Assembly (NCBI RefSeq): GCF_014773245.1
Contig: NZ_JACWMX010000008.1
Location: 62,001 to 126,000, forward strand
Direction: 5' to 3'
Origin: Mucilaginibacter glaciei
GTDB lineage: Bacteria; Bacteroidota; Bacteroidia; Sphingobacteriales; Sphingobacteriaceae
DNA: 64,000 nucleotides
Part shown: piece after piece, positions 48,485 to 56,095 of the stretch
Numbering within the stretch: position 1 is the first letter of the stretch
How the letters are laid out: every line of letters starts with the position of its first letter
Translations under genes and position numbers: made by a program
The notes under the pieces: model-generated
Told to the model about the DNA's origin: nothing
The model's input: only the letters and a program-made list of their open reading frames with translations
Databases searched by the model: none

Positions 48485-49480
48485 CTAGAACTTCCTGAAA
48501 CCTATTATTTCGCGTACTTCCCTGATTGTTTTTGAAGCGCTTTCGCGTGCTTTGGCAGCACCGTATATGGCTACCTGCCTCAAATACGGGGCATCGCTTG
48601 CAATGTCATTAATTTTTTCGCGAATGGGTGCAGTAGCGATGATCATATCCTCGGCCAGTTGTTTCTTGAGGTCGCCGTAGCGGATGGCGCAGGTATTGTA
48701 AAGATTATCGAAGTGCTCCAGCGTATCGGGTGTAGAAACCACCTTCAGCAGGTCGAACAAATTCTGGATCTCCTGCGGTTTAGGCTGGTTATCTGCCGTA
48801 GGCCCGGCATCGGTAACGGCGCGCATCACTTTTTTGCGGATCGCTTCGGGCGTGTCTGATAAGAAAATGGCGTTGCCTTCGCTTTCGCTTTTGCCCATTT
48901 TGCCTTTACCATCCAACCCGGGGATCTTTACCAGGCTCTCGCCCATGCTAAAGGCATACGGCTCGGGGAAATACTCGTTATTATATAAACGGTTAAAGCG
49001 GTTACCAAACGTGCGCGACATCTCGAGGTGCTGCTCCTGGTCTTTACCCACGGGTACTTTGGTGGCTTTATGGATCAGGATATCCGCGGCCATTAAAACA
49101 GGGTAGGTCAATAAACCGGCGTTAACGTTATCGGGGTTAGCGCGTACTTTATCTTTAAAGGAAGTGCTGCGTTCCAGCTCGCCAGTGTAGGCGTTCATGT
49201 TCAGGTACAAGTATAGTTCCGACACCTCGGGCACATCACTTTGTACATATATAGTAGCCTTTTCCGGGTCGATTCCTGCAGCTAAATATTCTACCAGTAC
49301 CTGTTTTACCGCGCCGTGTAAATTGGCAGGAGTAGGGTGGGTAGTTAACGAATGCAGATCGGCAATAAAAAAATAGCAATTATATTCATGCTGCATTTTT
49401 ACGAAGTTTTGTATCGCTCCGTAATAGTTTCCTAAATGCAGGTTTCCGGTTGAGCGGATGCCACTAACAACAGTTTCCAT
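48485..49480 (-). CDS. trpS: Tryptophan-tRNA ligase
   Basis: TrpS charges tRNA-Trp. The 331-aa class Ic synthetase has RSTGNLHLGNYYGA (HIGH-type), LVGKDQEQHLEMSR-like VPVGKDQEQHLE, and the KMSKS-type KMGKSE loop. ATG 49480 (METVVSGIRSTG) is the family start; a longer frame runs into the divergent plsC-like gene. It stands alone. A TACTTTCG box close to the -7 consensus lies in the 41-nt divergent gap. Confidence 0.95.
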   Translation of the reverse strand: METVVSGIRSTGNLHLGNYYGAIQNFVKMQHEYNCYFFIADLHSLTTHPTPANLHGAVKQVLVEYLAAGIDPEKATIYVQSDVPEVSELYLYLNMNAYTGELERSTSFKDKVRANPDNVNAGLLTYPVLMAADILIHKATKVPVGKDQEQHLEMSRTFGNRFNRLYNNEYFPEPYAFSMGESLVKIPGLDGKGKMGKSESEGNAIFLSDTPEAIRKKVMRAVTDAGPTADNQPKPQEIQNLFDLLKVVSTPDTLEHFDNLYNTCAIRYGDLKKQLAEDMIIATAPIREKINDIASDAPYLRQVAIYGAAKARESASKTIREVREIIGFRKF

Positions 49481-49521
49481 ATAGGGGGCGAAAGTAAGGA
49501 TTTTTTCTATTTTTGAGGGCG

Positions 49522-50256
49522 ATGAAAATGATATTGAAGAAAGTGCACCTATACCTTTACCAGGGCGCCGTTGCATTTTTTTATTTTTTGTTCTGGCCGT
49601 TTTTATACTATTTTTCGTTAAAGCCGGATAGGTACCGGCACATGAACAGCGTGCGCCGCGTGTGGGGTTATATCAGCTCGTTAACCGTTGGTATCCGCTA
49701 TAAATTTACCTACGAGGTGCCTATCGACTGGACTAAAACCTATATCGTTGCCCCCAACCATACCTCAAACCTGGATATTACTGTGATGAGTTTGCTGGTA
49801 AAAAGCAATTGCTGCTTTATGGGTAAGCAGGAACTGGTAGACGGACTGGTGACCGGCCTGTTTTTCCGTACGGTGGATATCCCTGTTAACCGCGAAAGCA
49901 AGATGGCATCCTTTCGCGCGTTTAAAACGGCTATGGGCAGGCTGGAGCAGGGCATAACGGTGATCATCTTCCCGGAGGCTACTATACCGGATACTTATCC
50001 TCCGCAATTACACAGTTTTAAGAACGGGCCTTTCCGCATGGCCATCGAGCTGAAGATCCCCATAATCCCCGTTACTTCATTAAATACCTGGAAAGTTTTG
50101 TGGGATAATGGTAAAATGCACGGCTCAAAACCGGGGGTATGTGATATATTTGTACATAAGCCGATAGAAACGGCACATTTAACTATTGAAGATGCCGATG
50201 CCCTGCGCGACCAGGTATACGGCATCATCAGCAAAAAATTAGAAGAAGTAAAATGA
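49522..50256 (+). CDS. Lysophospholipid acyltransferase (PlsC-like)
   Basis: The 244-aa product has two N-terminal hydrophobic helices, the acyltransferase HX4D motif in NHTSNLD (catalytic His-Asp), the FPEATIP block III, and a C-terminal part with IIPVTSLN. It would acylate 1-acyl-glycerol-3-phosphate or a related lipid at the inner membrane. ATG 49522 is used, with ATG 49528 as an alternative. A TATTTTTG box ends only 7 nt before the start, so the transcript may be nearly leaderless. It overlaps gatC by 4 nt. Confidence 0.9.
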   Translation: MKMILKKVHLYLYQGAVAFFYFLFWPFLYYFSLKPDRYRHMNSVRRVWGYISSLTVGIRYKFTYEVPIDWTKTYIVAPNHTSNLDITVMSLLVKSNCCFMGKQELVDGLVTGLFFRTVDIPVNRESKMASFRAFKTAMGRLEQGITVIIFPEATIPDTYPPQLHSFKNGPFRMAIELKIPIIPVTSLNTWKVLWDNGKMHGSKPGVCDIFVHKPIETAHLTIEDADALRDQVYGIISKKLEEVK

Positions 50257-50540
50257 TCATAGACGAACAAACGGTTGATAAGGTAGCCCACTTGGCAAGG
50301 CTGGAACTGCGCGCAGACGAAAAGGCCGAAATGATAAAGGACATGAACAAAATACTGGGATTTATGGATAAGCTAAACGAAGTAGATACCACCGGTGTCG
50401 AGCCCCTGGTTTACATGATCTCCGAAAACAACCCGCTGCGCGAAGATGTAGTAAAACAGGTAATCACTACTGAAGGAGCCCTGCTCAACGCCCCCGATCA
50501 TGATAGCAGCCATTTTTTGGTGCAGAAAGTGATTAAGTAG
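50253..50540 (+). CDS. gatC: Asp-tRNA(Asn)/Glu-tRNA(Gln) amidotransferase subunit C
   Basis: GatC holds together GatA and GatB, which convert Glu-tRNA-Gln or Asp-tRNA-Asn to the amide forms. The 95-aa product has DKVAHLARLELRADE, MNKILGFMDKLNEVDTTGVEP and LREDV, the usual small-subunit pattern. It overlaps the plsC-like gene by 4 nt; gatA and gatB are not in the window. Its end is followed by a facing short-period repeat. Confidence 0.94.
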   Translation: MIIDEQTVDKVAHLARLELRADEKAEMIKDMNKILGFMDKLNEVDTTGVEPLVYMISENNPLREDVVKQVITTEGALLNAPDHDSSHFLVQKVIK

Positions 50541-50551
50541 AGCGTCAAGAC

Positions 50552-50623
50552 AATTAGAATCAAGAGTCAGGACAAAGAAGAAATTGCAGCGTTCTTGATT
50601 CTTGTATCTCATCTCTTGATTCT
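50552..50623. repeat. Facing AGAATCAAG-type arms after gatC
   Basis: The left arm (50552-50573) contains AGAATCAAGAGTCAGGAC and the right arm (50592-50623), read in reverse complement, contains AGAATCAAGAGATGAG and a second AGAATCAAG. The loop is about 18 nt. It fills the gap between gatC and the ABC ATPase gene. Confidence 0.55.
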
Positions 50624-50684
50624 TTTTCAAATAGTGTAACATTTTGCACCCCCACGCTGTCCAAACACCAAAAAAAAACGGAAC

Positions 50685-51449
50685 ATGCCAGTATTGACCA
50701 AGCAAGAGCCTCTTATTACCATTAAAGATATCGGCCGTAAATATGTTATTGGTGCGGAGATTATCCATGCTATAAAGTCGGTTTCGTTAACTATCAATAA
50801 GGGCGAGTTTGTAGCACTGATGGGCCCGTCGGGTTCTGGAAAATCGACCCTGATGAATATCCTTGGTTGTTTAGATACCCCAACCAAAGGCGAATACATA
50901 CTGAATGGCATCAACGTAAGCCACATGACGGATAATGATTTGGCCGAAGTTCGGAACACCGAGATCGGTTTCGTTTTCCAGACGTTTAACCTGCTGCCGC
51001 GTAACAGCGCTTTAGATAATGTGGCCCTGCCATTAGTTTACGCAGGCATCAGCAAAGAAAAACGGAACGAGCGTGCCCGCAAAGCTTTAGAAAATGTGGG
51101 ACTGGGCAACCGTACAGATCACCGCCCTAACGAACTTTCGGGCGGGCAGCGCCAGCGTGTGGCGGTTGCCAGGGCGCTGATCAATGATCCGTCTATCATC
51201 CTGGCCGATGAGCCAACCGGTAACCTGGATACCAAAACGTCTATAGAAATTATGGGCCTGATGGAAGATATCCACGCCAAGGGCAACACCATTATATTAG
51301 TTACCCACGAAGAAGATATTGCCATGCACGCCCACCGTATTGTACGGATGCGCGATGGTTTGGTGGAGAAGGATTATATGAACGAAAATATCCAGACGGT
51401 GGACAGGCGCGTACCCGAGGCAGCTGAAGGAATCAAATTAGAAAAGTAA
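50685..51449 (+). CDS. ABC transporter ATP-binding protein (MacB/LolD type)
   Basis: The 254-aa ATPase has Walker A MGPSGSGKSTLMNILG, a Q-loop in GFVFQTFNLLPR, the signature LSGGQRQRVAVARAL, Walker B SIILADEPTGNLD and an H-loop in ILVTHEED, matching the MacB/LolD group that works with FtsX-like permeases. The natural partner may be the MacB-type permease encoded at 57.3 kb, but the two are 6 kb apart and the link is a guess. A 102-bp tandem array follows 57 nt after its stop. Confidence 0.93.
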   Translation: MPVLTKQEPLITIKDIGRKYVIGAEIIHAIKSVSLTINKGEFVALMGPSGSGKSTLMNILGCLDTPTKGEYILNGINVSHMTDNDLAEVRNTEIGFVFQTFNLLPRNSALDNVALPLVYAGISKEKRNERARKALENVGLGNRTDHRPNELSGGQRQRVAVARALINDPSIILADEPTGNLDTKTSIEIMGLMEDIHAKGNTIILVTHEEDIAMHAHRIVRMRDGLVEKDYMNENIQTVDRRVPEAAEGIKLEK

Positions 51450-51505
51450 GTTAATAAGTGTTGAGTTTTCGGAAAGCCCTTTTGCAAAGCAGAGAGGGCT
51501 TTTTT

Positions 51506-51926
51506 GTATGACAAGTTTTTCTAAAATTTCAACTACTTTGTCATCCTGAGCGATAGCGAAGGATCTTACAGGTTGTAAACGAGCGGAAGGATACTTCACT
51601 CCGTTCAGTATGACAGATTTTTCTAAAAATTAAACCAGCTTGTCATCCTGAGCGATAGCGAAGGATCTTGCAGGTTGTAAACGAGCGGAAGGATACTTCA
51701 CTTCATTCAGTATGACAAGTTTTTCTAAAATTAAACCACCATGTCACCCTGAGCGATAGCGAAGGATCTTGCAGATTGTGGACAGACGGAAGGATACTTC
51801 ACTCCGTTTAGTATGACAAGTTTTTCTAAAATTTCAACCACTCTGTCATCCTGAGCGATAGCGAAGGATCTCCCCGGTTGTAAACGAGCGGAAGAATACT
51901 TCACTCCGTTCAGTATGACAAGTTAT
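51506..51926. repeat. Four-copy tandem array with 101-102 bp period
   Basis: The units start with TGTCATCCTGAGCGATAGCG at 51539, 51641, 51742 (CACC variant) and 51844, each followed by GAAGGATCT, then ..GAGCGGAAGGATACTTCACT and a tail TATGACAAG. A partial tail precedes the first unit. Each unit is itself palindrome-like: TGTCAT..AAGGATC faces GGATAC..ATGACA. It fills the gap 51450-51928 and resembles dispersed Bacteroidota REP units that have been tandemly amplified. The strand-independent AT-rich spacers TTTTTCTAAAAT separate the units. Confidence 0.9.
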
Positions 51927-51928
51927 TT

Positions 51929-52549
51929 TTAGCTAAGATTCGCCAGCCGTGATACAAACTCCGCCAGATAACAGGCATGCTCCGGCGCTACCGGTTTGCG
52001 GTTGCCTATGATAAGGGTATGCTCAAAGATCTCTACCACAAAATCTGTCTCCTTGATCAGCATCATGGCATCACGGAACTGCTGCGTCATCGCCTTGTGC
52101 GCTTTTTCCTTGTCGTCGGTAAGTACATAAAAACGGTCACTGAAGGGTTTGTCTTCCCTGAAATCTAATTCAATGGGGAAGACGATCTCGCGGATCTTGT
52201 CTAGCAAGGTCTCCGTGCGGATAAACACCCGGCCAAAATCTTGTTTCAGATAAGTTAAGGCCCAGGGCTGATAGTTGTGATGGTGTTTCAACTCAGCCCT
52301 GGTGCTTTTTGCATTTGGGTTCATCTCTAAAAACAGCATGTAGCTATCGGCCCCGATATGTTTTATGGCGTAAGTATCCCTGATGTTCAGGTCTTTGTAA
52401 TGATTAAAGGTTTCGAACTGTTCCAGCTGAAAATCGATATCGCCCGGTACCTCCACGCGGTAGTTTTCGCGCAGGTGGTTACACGTGGCGTCAAACGCAT
52501 CTATATCAACAGGCGTTAACCCTGCGACATCAAAAGAAAGCTTATTCAT
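51929..52549 (-). CDS. Conserved hypothetical protein, 206 aa
   Basis: I do not recognise a named domain. The soluble, charged protein has a His-rich stretch (ELKHHHNYQPWALTYLKQDFG) and no signal peptide or TM helix. It looks like the lineage-restricted hypotheticals of Sphingobacteriaceae. It follows the chitinase gene on the same strand with a 94-nt gap holding a small tandem repeat. Its 3' end abuts the 102-bp array. Confidence 0.75.
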   Translation of the reverse strand: MNKLSFDVAGLTPVDIDAFDATCNHLRENYRVEVPGDIDFQLEQFETFNHYKDLNIRDTYAIKHIGADSYMLFLEMNPNAKSTRAELKHHHNYQPWALTYLKQDFGRVFIRTETLLDKIREIVFPIELDFREDKPFSDRFYVLTDDKEKAHKAMTQQFRDAMMLIKETDFVVEIFEHTLIIGNRKPVAPEHACYLAEFVSRLANLS

Positions 52550-52612
52550 AAATTGGGGACTAAACAGGCTAAATATAGCAATTCCCCAAAACTTTTATGA
52601 GTAAAGTAATTT

Positions 52613-52640
52613 TCCACACACCACACACCACACACCACTC
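52613..52640. repeat. CACACACC tandem 8-mer repeat
   Basis: Three successive CACACACC units followed by CACTCACC lie between the 206-aa hypothetical gene and the chitinase gene, ending 4 nt before the stop codon of the latter. The period matches the arrays at 13005 and 26258. Confidence 0.65.
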
Positions 52641-52643
52641 ACC

Positions 52644-53654
52644 TTACTGATACGGCTCCATCTTGCCACAACTACAAGCACAATTAGGGTCGGTAGTGCC
52701 CATTTTGGTCAGGAATGCCTGGTAAAATCCCATCCGGTCCTTCATATTATACATATCGTCGCCTTTGTTGCATTCCAGTTCGCCGTTCACAATGTTAATG
52801 GTCATGCCAAATCCCGGGGTGCGGCCTTTTGCCTTATCGGCGGCACTGGGCTGCCATTTACCAACCATCACATCATGTGCCGATGGTTTGTGCGTTTGCG
52901 GCGTCATCCAAAAATACACGGCGGTTTTAAAGGCAACTACCGGGTCAGTCTCTACCAGGCCGGGATTATTGAGCAAAATCTTTTCATCGCCAAAAATACA
53001 GTCAGATGCATAGCCGTAGTTACCGTTGTAACTGATCTGCATCGGCCCGCGGCCATAATACTTTTGCCCCTTAAATGGCGGGTATTCGTCGCTGTCGCCA
53101 AAATAGTTTAACGTAGTATTTTCTTCATGCAAAGCCATCAGGCCGTCGGTATAACTTCCGTTTTGGCCGTGGCGGGTTTCGTGGGCTATCTGGGCAAAAA
53201 AGGCAGCCAGCTCGCGTTTATTGGTGGCTGCATCTTTATCACTGCAAAAACCGCCGTAATCGATGCTGTAGGTGCTGTCGGGTTTTACTTTTGCCCAGGC
53301 CTCATTCCAGTCCTCGTCCTGGCGTACAATGGCGGGCTTGCCGGTACGTTTATCGGTACGGATGAGCTGGTATACCGAAACCGCCCTGCGTGTAACCTTC
53401 ACGTTAATATTGGCCAACTCATCTACCGCTTTGATAAAGGCCTGATAGGTGTAAAATTTATTACGCTCGGGGAACAAGTCGTTAAACTGCTTTTGGGTTA
53501 AGAATTTAGCGAATGATGGTTTCGGGGCCGGGGCAGCCTCAGCTGATATAGTGGCAGTTTTTTTATCAGGCGTATCGCCGCAGCTAAAGCTTAGCAGCGA
53601 TATGGTAAACAAAGTGGTAATAGCAAGCCAGGCCGATGATATAATGCGTTTCAT
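52644..53654 (-). CDS. GH19 chitinase, probable lipoprotein
   Basis: GH19 enzymes hydrolyse chitin or peptidoglycan-like glycans. The 336-aa product begins with a lipoprotein signal (hydrophobic helix ending LLSFSC), then a Thr/Ala/Pro linker and the GH19 core with FFAQIAHETRHG (catalytic Glu in the HET triad) and YYGRGPMQISYNGNYG, the family signature. A C-terminal Cys cluster (NCACSCGKMEPYQ) closes it. ATG 53654 (MKRIISS) is the start because the longer frame lacks a plausible signal. It should sit on the outside of the cell as a lipoprotein. Confidence 0.9.
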   Translation of the reverse strand: MKRIISSAWLAITTLFTISLLSFSCGDTPDKKTATISAEAAPAPKPSFAKFLTQKQFNDLFPERNKFYTYQAFIKAVDELANINVKVTRRAVSVYQLIRTDKRTGKPAIVRQDEDWNEAWAKVKPDSTYSIDYGGFCSDKDAATNKRELAAFFAQIAHETRHGQNGSYTDGLMALHEENTTLNYFGDSDEYPPFKGQKYYGRGPMQISYNGNYGYASDCIFGDEKILLNNPGLVETDPVVAFKTAVYFWMTPQTHKPSAHDVMVGKWQPSAADKAKGRTPGFGMTINIVNGELECNKGDDMYNMKDRMGFYQAFLTKMGTTDPNCACSCGKMEPYQ

Positions 53655-53761
53655 AATTGCAGATGATATATATTTGGAACAAAACATGAAGTACACAATT
53701 AAGTTTAAAAACGTTTAGTTTTTACACAGTCTTAAAACGATACCAAGATAGTTTAATTGCT

Positions 53762-54310
53762 ATGAAAATATACACCAAAACCGGGGATAAGGGCTACACA
53801 TCATTAATTGGCGGTACGCGGGTACCCAAGCATCACCTGCGGATAGAAAGTTACGGAACAGTAGATGAGCTGAACTCTTACATCGGGCTGATTCGCGATC
53901 AGGAATTAACCGGGCACGATAAAGACATCTTAAAGCAGATACAAGACAGGCTGTTTACCATTGGATCATCGCTTGCCGCCGATCCGGAAAAGAGCAAAAT
54001 GGTGATACCCGACCTGCACCCCGAAGACATTGAACTACTGGAGCAGGAAATGGACCGTATGAACGAAGTATTGCCGCAGTTGCGCCACTTTATTTTGCCG
54101 GGTGGTAATAATGCAGTATCTTACTGCCATATAGCGCGTTGTGTTTGCCGACGTGCCGAAAGATTAAGCGTGCATTTGGCAGAAGAAAGCACGGTTGATG
54201 AGAAAGTGAATATTTATTTAAACAGATTAAGCGACTACCTGTTTACCCTTGCAAGATTGATTGGGCATGATGCAAAAATCCCTGAAAACCAGTGGATACC
54301 GCGGCTTTAA
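53762..54310 (+). CDS. Cob(I)yrinic acid a,c-diamide adenosyltransferase (PduO type)
   Basis: This enzyme attaches the adenosyl group to corrinoids to make coenzyme B12. The 182-aa four-helix protein has KIYTKTGDKGYTSLIGGTRV (ATP-binding), RIESYGTVDELNSYIGL, and CRRAERLSVHL, the PduO signature. It stands alone between the chitinase and the DUF2795 genes; no cobalamin riboswitch was identified upstream. Confidence 0.94.
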   Translation: MKIYTKTGDKGYTSLIGGTRVPKHHLRIESYGTVDELNSYIGLIRDQELTGHDKDILKQIQDRLFTIGSSLAADPEKSKMVIPDLHPEDIELLEQEMDRMNEVLPQLRHFILPGGNNAVSYCHIARCVCRRAERLSVHLAEESTVDEKVNIYLNRLSDYLFTLARLIGHDAKIPENQWIPRL

Positions 54311-54328
54311 AAAAATTACAAAAAAATA

Positions 54329-54360
54329 TTGATAATCAATTTAAAAATATTATACTTTTG
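54329..54360 (+). promoter_or_regulatory. Bacteroidota-type promoter of the DUF2795 gene
   Basis: TTG at 54329-54331 and TACTTTTG at 54353-54360 are 21 nt apart, matching the primary-sigma consensus TTG-N17-23-TAnnTTTG. The start codon is 34 nt downstream. Confidence 0.6.
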
Positions 54361-54393
54361 CGAAAAAGGAAATTTACCACATAATATAAAAAC

Positions 54394-54615
54394 ATGTATT
54401 GGACACTCGAATTAGCATCACACCTGGAAGATGCACCATGGCCTGCAACAAAGGATGAATTAATTGATTACGCTATACGCTCCGGAGCGCCGGTAGAGGT
54501 TATTGAAAACCTGCAGGCACTGGAAGATGATGGTGAGCCTTATGAGAACATTGAGGAGATTTGGCCGGATTACCCTACCAAAGACGATTTCTTTTTCAAC
54601 GAAGACGAATATTAA
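54394..54615 (+). CDS. DUF2795 domain protein
   Basis: The 73-aa acidic protein MYWTLELASHLEDAPWPA... with DELIDYAIRSGAPVEVIENL and a C-terminal IWPDYPTKDDFFFNEDEY matches the small DUF2795 family, conserved in Bacteroidota but without known function. It is one of the few genes here with a clear promoter (54329-54360), and a terminator follows 22 nt after the stop, so it is a strong single-gene unit. Confidence 0.88.
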   Translation: MYWTLELASHLEDAPWPATKDELIDYAIRSGAPVEVIENLQALEDDGEPYENIEEIWPDYPTKDDFFFNEDEY

Positions 54616-54637
54616 CATCTGTTTAATTACGATATAG

Positions 54638-54663
54638 AGCCCTTTTTACGAAGGGCTTTTTTC
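54638..54663 (+). terminator. Rho-independent terminator after the DUF2795 gene
   Basis: AGCCCTT / AAGGGCT with loop TTTACG, then T6. The position fits a single-gene transcript. Confidence 0.85.
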
Positions 54664-54753
54664 GTCAATGGTATTTTATTGGCAAATAATCACTTTATAA
54701 CCTATTTGTTGGTGTATTTATGCTGCTATAAGGGCTTTTTTTCTTTTAGAGTA

Positions 54754-54773
54754 TTTTGGAATAATATTTGGTA
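54754..54773 (+). promoter_or_regulatory. Shared upstream box of the first lmo0937-type gene
   Basis: TTTTGGAATAATATTTGGTA is 67 nt upstream of the start codon and agrees at 17 of 20 positions with 55029-55048 before the second copy. The pairing suggests a common promoter or activator site. Confidence 0.45.
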
Positions 54774-54820
54774 GGGTGTAAATACATTAAAACAAATATT
54801 AACACTTAAAAACATTTACC

Positions 54821-54970
54821 ATGAGAAGTCTACTTTACCTTGTTGCTGTTATTTTAGTTATCGCCTGGATCTTTGGCGCATTCGTAACTCCGTTTGGCGG
54901 TAATATCATCCACGTATTATTAGTTATTGCTATTATAGCTGTAATATTAGGTGTGATCCGCAGGGCATAA
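54821..54970 (+). CDS. Small lmo0937-type membrane peptide, first copy
   Basis: This 49-aa reading frame (MRSLLYLVAVILVIAWIFGA...) is two hydrophobic helices joined by a Pro/Gly turn, ending in a basic RRA; it fits the lmo0937-type family of small membrane proteins. The second copy at 55100 is of equal type and has a similar upstream box. The role is unknown; such peptides are often stress- or envelope-induced. A perfect terminator follows. Confidence 0.8.
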   Translation: MRSLLYLVAVILVIAWIFGAFVTPFGGNIIHVLLVIAIIAVILGVIRRA

Positions 54971-54989
54971 TCTTAGCCGATATAAATAC

Positions 54990-55018
54990 AAAAAAAGCAC
55001 CATATGGTGCTTTTTTTA
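54990..55018 (+). terminator. Rho-independent terminator after the first lmo0937-type gene
   Basis: AAAAAAGCACC / GGTGCTTTTTT, loop ATAT, followed by T-run. The stem is perfect and reads well in both directions. Confidence 0.9.
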
Positions 55019-55028
55019 GTTAACAGCC

Positions 55029-55048
55029 TTTTGGAATAGATTTTGGTA
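55029..55048 (+). promoter_or_regulatory. Shared upstream box of the second lmo0937-type gene
   Basis: TTTTGGAATAGATTTTGGTA, 71 nt before the start codon, mirrors the box at 54754-54773 in sequence and in distance. Confidence 0.45.
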
Positions 55049-55099
55049 TAACGAGGCGATATTCAACGTAAATCTTTAACATATAAAAACACACACACT

Positions 55100-55246
55100 A
55101 TGAGAGGCTTATTATACATAATCGCTGTTATACTGGTAATAGGATGGTTATTCGGATTCTTTTTTATCCATGCCGGTGGCATCATTCACATCTTATTGGT
55201 AATTGCGGTTATCGCATTACTACTTGGCGTTATCAGGAGAGCCTGA
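55100..55246 (+). CDS. Small lmo0937-type membrane peptide, second copy
   Basis: The 48-aa reading frame (MRGLLYIIAVILVIGWLFGF...) has the same two-helix layout as the 54821 copy, with the central turn IHAGGIIH and the same RRA end. The two differ at many positions, so the duplication is old. Its transcript ends in a hairpin overlapping the ispD 3' end. Confidence 0.8.
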   Translation: MRGLLYIIAVILVIGWLFGFFFIHAGGIIHILLVIAVIALLLGVIRRA

Positions 55247-55265
55247 TCGTAGCAGATAAAAGCAC

Positions 55266-55297
55266 AGCCATCAGCTCAACGCTGGTGGCTTTTTTTG
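55266..55297 (+). terminator. Terminator after the second lmo0937-type gene
   Basis: AGCCATCAGC pairs with GCTGGTGGCT with one G-U, loop TCAAC, then T7. It overlaps the last codons of the convergent ispD gene. Confidence 0.75.
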
Positions 55298-55995
55298 TTT
55301 ATAAGCGCTTCGGCAATGGTTATATCCTCGGGGAAAGTAATCTTTATATTGCTGTAACTACCTGCTATCAGTGTTATTTGCCCGCCAGCCTGCTCTACTA
55401 CCGAGGCATCATCTGTAAAGTTTTCACTGTAAGGCTGCATGTAAGCCTCTTTCAATAAAGCCGATTTAAAGGTTTGAGGTGTTTGTACCAGGTAGATCTC
55501 GTCCCTATTTAAACAAGTGGAACCTTCACCATTTTGCTGACGGATCGAATCACGGCTTTTTACCGCGGTAACTGCCGTTCCATTTGCCTCCGCACAACGG
55601 AAACTCTCGTCAATTATTGCGCTGCTAATCAATGGGCGCACTGCATCATGTACAGCAATTAGCACATTAATGTCATAAATCAGGTCAACCGCATTTTTTA
55701 CCGAGTGGAAACGGGTTTCGCCGCCTGCAATTAATTTATGATTTATGCTAAAATTATGCACATTGCATAACTCTTTCCACAAGTCGTGATAAGTTGCGTG
55801 TAACACCAGTATTATTTCTGGCGACGTTTGGCTGTTATGAAACGCCTCCATAGTGTGCATCAATACCGGCTTCCCGCAAAGCTCGATAAACTGCTTGGGC
55901 AATGCCGACTGCATCCGGCTGCCCGAGCCGCCGGCAACGATGATTGCGTAGGTTTTAGATTTTGGATTTAGGATTTCGGATTTCGGATGTAGCAT
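55276..55995 (-). CDS. ispD: 2-C-methyl-D-erythritol 4-phosphate cytidylyltransferase
   Basis: IspD couples MEP to CTP in isoprenoid synthesis; ispE is at 12.2 kb. The 239-aa product shows AIIVAGGSGSRM, a PKQF triad, VHDAVRPL, and TPQTFK, the family pattern. The only available start codon (55995) lies in a short-period repeat, so the first 14 residues (MLHPKSEILNPKSK) are repeat-encoded; the core starts at TYAIIVAGG. Other IspD proteins lack this leader, so it is probably a neutral N-terminal addition. Confidence 0.93.
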   Translation of the reverse strand: MLHPKSEILNPKSKTYAIIVAGGSGSRMQSALPKQFIELCGKPVLMHTMEAFHNSQTSPEIILVLHATYHDLWKELCNVHNFSINHKLIAGGETRFHSVKNAVDLIYDINVLIAVHDAVRPLISSAIIDESFRCAEANGTAVTAVKSRDSIRQQNGEGSTCLNRDEIYLVQTPQTFKSALLKEAYMQPYSENFTDDASVVEQAGGQITLIAGSYSNIKITFPEDITIAEALINKKSHQR

Positions 55996-56095
55996 GTGTG
56001 GCTAATTTACGATTTTGGAGAATTAAAAAAGCCATTCTGTAAGGAATGACTTTTTTAATGATAAATCCGAAATCAAAAGTTCGAAATCCGAAATT
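55957..56095. repeat. Facing arms with 7-nt period between ispD and queA
   Basis: The left arm (55957-55993) holds GGATTTA, GGATTTC, GGATTTC, GGATGTA in a row, and the right arm (56063-56095) its inverse (AAATCCGAAATC..). The left arm encodes the start of ispD and the right arm touches the queA stop codon. A hairpin AAAAAGCCATTCTGTAAGGAATGACTTTTT-like terminator lies in the loop. Confidence 0.6.
56027..56058 (-). terminator. Terminator between queA and ispD
   Basis: AAAAAAGCCATTC faces GAATGACTTTTTT with one mismatch, loop TGTAAG, and A/T runs at both sides. On the minus strand it follows queA. Confidence 0.7.

Noticed and set aside
51506..51926. CRISPR array
   Set aside because: The whole 102-bp unit repeats, including what would be spacers, and no cas gene is in the window.
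53697..53761. Cobalamin riboswitch before the adenosyltransferase gene
   Set aside because: The gap is only about 100 nt between divergent starts and no B12-box was visible.
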